This document shows, in pieces, positions 6,639 to 9,469 of a stretch of DNA of 9,469 nt. The notes under the pieces were generated by a model. That model worked only from the letters and a program-made list of their open reading frames with translations. It had not been told where the DNA came from and made no database searches. Each line of letters opens with the position of its first letter. The first letter of the stretch is position 1. Made by a program: the position numbers and the translations under genes. This DNA is from Rhodospirillaceae bacterium (GTDB lineage: Bacteria; Pseudomonadota; Alphaproteobacteria; Rhodospirillales; Magnetovibrionaceae): contig NVTL01000025.1 of the NCBI GenBank assembly GCA_002401565.1, positions 1,281 to 10,749 on the forward strand, written 5' to 3'.

Positions 6639-7328
6639 TCAACCTTTCCAGATCGGCTCGCTCAACTCGCCAATAAACGCTTCGTGACGTTCTAACTCTT
6701 CGGCCGACGGAGAAAATACCCGAGCTTCACGTTTATTTTGGCCTTGGGCTTTCACCATTTCTTGCGGTTCAACTTGGGCCATTTCGCTTTCTTCGTCGCC
6801 CAAAACCAGCCCGGTTTGCCGTCCGCCTGTTAATTCTAAATAAACTTCGGCCAACAATTCAGCGTCTAAAAGCGCGCCGTGCAATTCTCGGTTTGAGTTA
6901 TCGATGCCAAATCGTCGGCACAAAGCATCCAAATTGGCCTGAGCCCCCGGAAATTTTTTACGCGCCATGGGCACCGTATCAATGGTGCGGGCCATATCCA
7001 ACGGGTCTTTGCCCAAACGGGTCAATTCCGCATTTAAAAACCCGATATCAAATTGCGCATTGTGAATGACCAGCGGGGAATCCCCGATAAACTCTAAAAA
7101 ATCATCAGCAACCTTTGCAAACACATCATGTTTGCGCAGAAATTCTTCGGACAAACCGTGTACCTTAAACGCACCTGCGGGCATGTCACGTTGGGGATTG
7201 ATGTACACATGAAAAACATTATCCGTGGCGATCTGATTGATCATTTCCACACAGCCAATTTCCACCACCCGGTCGCCGCCCTTGGGGTTGAGGCCTGTGG
7301 TTTCCGTATCTAAAGAAATTTCACGCAT
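6639..7328 (-). CDS. dnaQ: DNA polymerase III epsilon subunit (3'-5' proofreading exonuclease)
   Basis: This is a 229-residue DnaQ, the DEDDh proofreading exonuclease of the replicative polymerase. All five catalytic residues are present: Asp7 and Glu9 in DTETTGL (ExoI), Asp94 in IHNAQFDIGF (ExoII), and His150 and Asp155 in HGALLDAELLAEVY (ExoIII epsilon). Right after the domain, QTGLVL (171-176) matches a beta-clamp-binding motif in the place where E. coli epsilon has QTSMAF. The Gln/Glu-rich tail should bind the polymerase alpha subunit. I use the ATG at 7328, giving the family-typical start MREI, rather than an in-frame ATG at 7343. The chosen start has a GGGGA ribosome site six bases upstream and lies one base after the coaE stop. 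Confidence 0.96.
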   Translation of the reverse strand: MREISLDTETTGLNPKGGDRVVEIGCVEMINQIATDNVFHVYINPQRDMPAGAFKVHGLSEEFLRKHDVFAKVADDFLEFIGDSPLVIHNAQFDIGFLNAELTRLGKDPLDMARTIDTVPMARKKFPGAQANLDALCRRFGIDNSNRELHGALLDAELLAEVYLELTGGRQTGLVLGDEESEMAQVEPQEMVKAQGQNKREARVFSPSAEELERHEAFIGELSEPIWKG

Positions 7329-7329
7329 A

Positions 7330-7965
7330 TTATTTCCCCACATGAGCCCAGCCGGGCCCCCAAACTTTTCCGGTTTTTTGCTGAACTGATTTTACGACCT
7401 TTTGAATTTGCAAGAAACTGCACAATTTGCTCTGTCCGGTTTGAATCACAAAATCAGCGCCCAGACGTTTTAAAGGATCGGGCATTTGGCGGCGCATAAT
7501 CGCGTGCAATTTATCCAATGTCATATTCGGCCGGGCGAGGGCGCGCACATATTGTAAATCAGCCGGAGCCGTCATCACCACCACACCATCCACCCGGTTT
7601 TGTGCGCGGGTTTCAAACAACAGGGGAATATCCAAGACAACAATGGGCGTTTGTGCCCGAGCGTTTTGCGCCAAAAATTGAAATTGAGCGTCCCGGACCA
7701 ACGGATGCAACAAGTACTCTAACAAATCCAAGGCACTATCGTGTCCAAAAACACTGGCCGAAAGCTTATAACGATCCACGCCGCCTTGTGAATTTTCAAC
7801 ACCGGGAAAAGCCGCCAAAACCCGCTCGACAGCTTGACCGCCCGCGCCCAAAAGTTTGTGCACGCAGGCGTCTGAATCATGAACCGGAATGTTTAAACGT
7901 CGAAAACAGCTAGCCCCCCAGCTTTTACCCATGGCAATCGATCCGGTCAGGCCCAACACATACAT
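7330..7965 (-). CDS. coaE: Dephospho-CoA kinase
   Basis: This is a 211-residue CoaE, which phosphorylates the 3'-hydroxyl of dephospho-CoA with ATP in the last step of CoA synthesis. The Walker A loop is GSIAMGKS at 8-15, followed by the acidic DSD at 30-32, HP at 87-88, LDIPLLFET at 111-119 (the conserved substrate-binding strand), the lid-region RRQMP at 158-162 and ADFVI at 170-174. Length is normal. Two points are odd: Ala11 in the loop, where Gly is usual, and Trp16 after the loop Ser, where most members have Thr. The P-loop consensus is still met. The ATG overlaps the aroE stop by one base (TAATG), and a GGAG lies about nine bases upstream, so coupled translation is expected. Confidence 0.94.
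   Translation of the reverse strand: MYVLGLTGSIAMGKSWGASCFRRLNIPVHDSDACVHKLLGAGGQAVERVLAAFPGVENSQGGVDRYKLSASVFGHDSALDLLEYLLHPLVRDAQFQFLAQNARAQTPIVVLDIPLLFETRAQNRVDGVVVMTAPADLQYVRALARPNMTLDKLHAIMRRQMPDPLKRLGADFVIQTGQSKLCSFLQIQKVVKSVQQKTGKVWGPGWAHVGK
7335..7339 (-). promoter_or_regulatory. Shine-Dalgarno sequence that fixes the dnaQ start
   Basis: The minus strand reads GGGGA six bases before the ATG at 7328. It lies inside the last codons of coaE and downstream of the alternative ATG at 7343, so it can only serve the shorter DnaQ. Confidence 0.7.
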
Positions 7966-8819
7966 TAAGGCTGCTCCGCCAATACATAAGCACGAAGAGC
8001 TTCGCTAACGGCGGGCATTTGGCCAAACCAAGCCTCAAAACCGGGCCGGGCTTGGTGCAACAACATGCCCAAGCCATCAACCACTTGATGGCCTTGAGAT
8101 TTCGCCCGCGCCAACAAATCTGTTTGCAGCGGCGCATAAACAATATCGTTCACCACCGCCGCCTGCGGTAAAGCTTTTAAAGCAATCTCCAAAGGCCGTT
8201 GGCCTTGCATGCCCAAGGTTGTTGTATTGGTCAAAAGGGCCGCATCTTGCAAACAATCTGATCGACGACCCCAGTCTTCGACAATGATTTTCCCCGCGCC
8301 AAACCCGGCGAATTCTCGGGCTAAATCTTCGGCCCGCGCGCGGGTTCTGTTCAGCAATCTGATTTCAGGTGTTCCGGCATCTAACAAACTGACCACCACG
8401 GCGCGCGCGGCTCCGCCTGCACCCAAAATGACCGCTGGACCTGATTTTGGATCAAAACCATTCGCACCAGCATAAAGATTTTCTAAAAAGCCAAAGCCAT
8501 CGGTATTAAAACCATAAAGACTTCCGTCTTCGCGAACCTTAATGGTATTCACAGCCCCGATGCGTGCGGCCAGCGGATGCACTTCATCTACATTTTTTAA
8601 GGCGGCTTCTTTGTGCGGCACGGTGACGTTGCACCCCGCAAACCCATCATCTTTTAAGGAGCGCAATGTGTTAACAAAATGCTCAGGCTCGACGGGTAAG
8701 CGTATATAATCACCATTGATCGCCAGCTCTTTTAGCCAAAATCCATGGACCCGTGGCGACAAAGAATGACCCACCGGCCAGCCCATGACTCCGGCTTGAA
8801 TAAAATCAGCTTTTGTCAT
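7965..8819 (-). CDS. aroE: Shikimate dehydrogenase (NADP+)
   Basis: This is a 284-residue AroE, which reduces 3-dehydroshikimate to shikimate with NADPH in the aromatic amino acid pathway. The substrate domain shows HSLSP at 18-22, NVTVPHK with catalytic Lys70 at 64-70, GAVNTI at 88-93 and FNTDG with the partner Asp107 at 104-108. The NADP-binding fold has GAGGAA at 133-138 and a NRTRARA loop suited to the NADP phosphate. The C-terminal VNDIVYAP and DGLGMLLHQA motifs are typical. I start at the ATG at 8819. The frame is open to 8927, but that extension would run through the end of ppsR and has no family match. The start lies one base after the ppsR stop, with GGAG nine bases upstream. Confidence 0.96.
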   Translation of the reverse strand: MTKADFIQAGVMGWPVGHSLSPRVHGFWLKELAINGDYIRLPVEPEHFVNTLRSLKDDGFAGCNVTVPHKEAALKNVDEVHPLAARIGAVNTIKVREDGSLYGFNTDGFGFLENLYAGANGFDPKSGPAVILGAGGAARAVVVSLLDAGTPEIRLLNRTRARAEDLAREFAGFGAGKIIVEDWGRRSDCLQDAALLTNTTTLGMQGQRPLEIALKALPQAAVVNDIVYAPLQTDLLARAKSQGHQVVDGLGMLLHQARPGFEAWFGQMPAVSEALRAYVLAEQP

Positions 8820-8820
8820 T

Positions 8821-9469
8821 TTAGACCGCTCCATCAAGGCGCGTATTGAGCATTTGAATAATGGTATCGGCGGTTTCTTCGACAGATTGTTTGGATACGT
8901 CGATAATCGGCCAACCATGACTTTCACAGGCCTGCCTAGATTCGTCGAGTTCTTCGGTTACCGCAACAATATCCGTATAATCAGTTTCAATGCTATGCCC
9001 TTGTAATTCTAAACGCTGCGTACGGATATGCACCAAGCGTTCCGGATCCTTGGTGATGCCAATAATTAAGGGCCGGCCCGCATCAACCAGTTCCTTTGGT
9101 AAATTCATGCCTAAAATAAACGGAACATTCGCGGTTTTGTACCCACGATTGGCCAAATAAATACTGGTGGGTGTTTTGGTGGTGCGCGAAACACCCACCA
9201 AAACCACATCAGCTTCATTGATATCACTTAAAGACTGTCCTTCATCATGGGCTAAAACATAATGCAAAGCATCAACCTTGGCATAATAATCGCCATCCAT
9301 AACGTGTTGAGATCCCGGACGAGATTCTCGAATAAGGCCCAGATAGTTGCCCATTTGTGACAAAACCGGGTTCAACAGATCAATACAGGGGACTTGCAAT
9401 TTTTTACAGCCCAACACCAATTGCTCGCTAAGTTCATCATCAACGATGGTAAAAATCACAAACCCCGGA
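8821..9469 (-). CDS. ppsR: Pyruvate,phosphate dikinase / PEP synthase regulatory protein (partial)
   Basis: This is the C-terminal ~215 residues of a DUF299/PpsR-family protein; the gene runs off the right edge, and about 60 N-terminal residues should lie beyond it. Members are bifunctional: an ADP-dependent kinase that inactivates PPDK or PEP synthase by phosphorylating a threonine, and a phosphate-dependent pyrophosphorylase that reverses this. The phosphate-binding loop GVSRTTKTPTS is encoded at 9163-9195. The preceding ADVVLV, the DYYAKVDALHYVLAHDEGQ region and the C-terminal WPIIDVSKQSVEETA are also family hallmarks. The codon at 9457-9459 is GTG, but it is an internal valine: the frame continues upstream as PGF to the edge. 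Whether the target is PPDK or PEP synthase cannot be seen here. It is followed by aroE after one base. Confidence 0.94.
   Translation of the reverse strand, partial: PGFVIFTIVDDELSEQLVLGCKKLQVPCIDLLNPVLSQMGNYLGLIRESRPGSQHVMDGDYYAKVDALHYVLAHDEGQSLSDINEADVVLVGVSRTTKTPTSIYLANRGYKTANVPFILGMNLPKELVDAGRPLIIGITKDPERLVHIRTQRLELQGHSIETDYTDIVAVTEELDESRQACESHGWPIIDVSKQSVEETADTIIQMLNTRLDGAV

Noticed and set aside
7518..7913. 131-codon open frame antisense to coaE
   Set aside because: It lies wholly inside a clear coaE gene and has a low-complexity Pro/Arg-rich translation with no family features.
8820..8927. 36-codon upstream extension of aroE
   Set aside because: It overlaps the well-conserved end of ppsR and does not resemble AroE; the ATG at 8819 has a ribosome site and touches the ppsR stop.
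9457..9459. GTG as a start codon for ppsR
   Set aside because: The frame stays open to the window edge and reads PGFVIFTIVDDE, which is internal family sequence, so the gene is cut by the window rather than short.

Overview
The window looks like a chromosomal housekeeping segment of an alphaproteobacterium with moderate GC content. The main reason is gene order. A ppsR-aroE-coaE-dnaQ cluster converges on secB, and secB-fxsA lies divergent from a tim44-like gene followed by mltA and a Smr-domain gene; from memory this is a conserved alphaproteobacterial neighbourhood. The protein details agree: a Tim44-like (TimA-type) membrane-anchored protein, DnaQ beginning MREI, and a Smr protein with a basic N-terminal tail. 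I cannot name the genus from the sequence.

Layout from left to right. Positions 52-5350 are all on the minus strand and read as one tightly packed transcription unit in the order tim44, mltA, lutA, lutB, lutC, smr. The gaps are 10 nt and 13 nt, followed by overlaps of 4, 4 and 23 nt. Positions 5351-5459 are a short divergent control region holding a 10-bp-arm dyad and a 12-nt direct repeat. Positions 5460-6572 carry fxsA and secB on the plus strand. A bidirectional hairpin terminator at 6590-6620 separates secB from the minus-strand cluster ppsR (cut by the window edge), aroE, coaE, dnaQ (9469 down to 6639), whose stop and start codons touch at every junction.

Functions. The left unit combines envelope maintenance (Tim44-like protein, lytic transglycosylase MltA), an iron-sulfur lactate-oxidising complex (LutABC) and a Smr protein. 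The middle holds the export chaperone SecB and the inner-membrane protein FxsA. The right unit holds a regulator of PEP synthesis from pyruvate (PpsR), shikimate dehydrogenase, the last CoA biosynthesis enzyme and the DNA polymerase III proofreading subunit. The feature most worth attention is lutABC sitting, without any permease or regulator, inside what is otherwise an envelope operon. I found no phage, IS element, CRISPR array, tRNA or rRNA, and no convincing undescribed system. There is no gene-free stretch longer than about 110 bases; positions 1-51 show nothing I can support.
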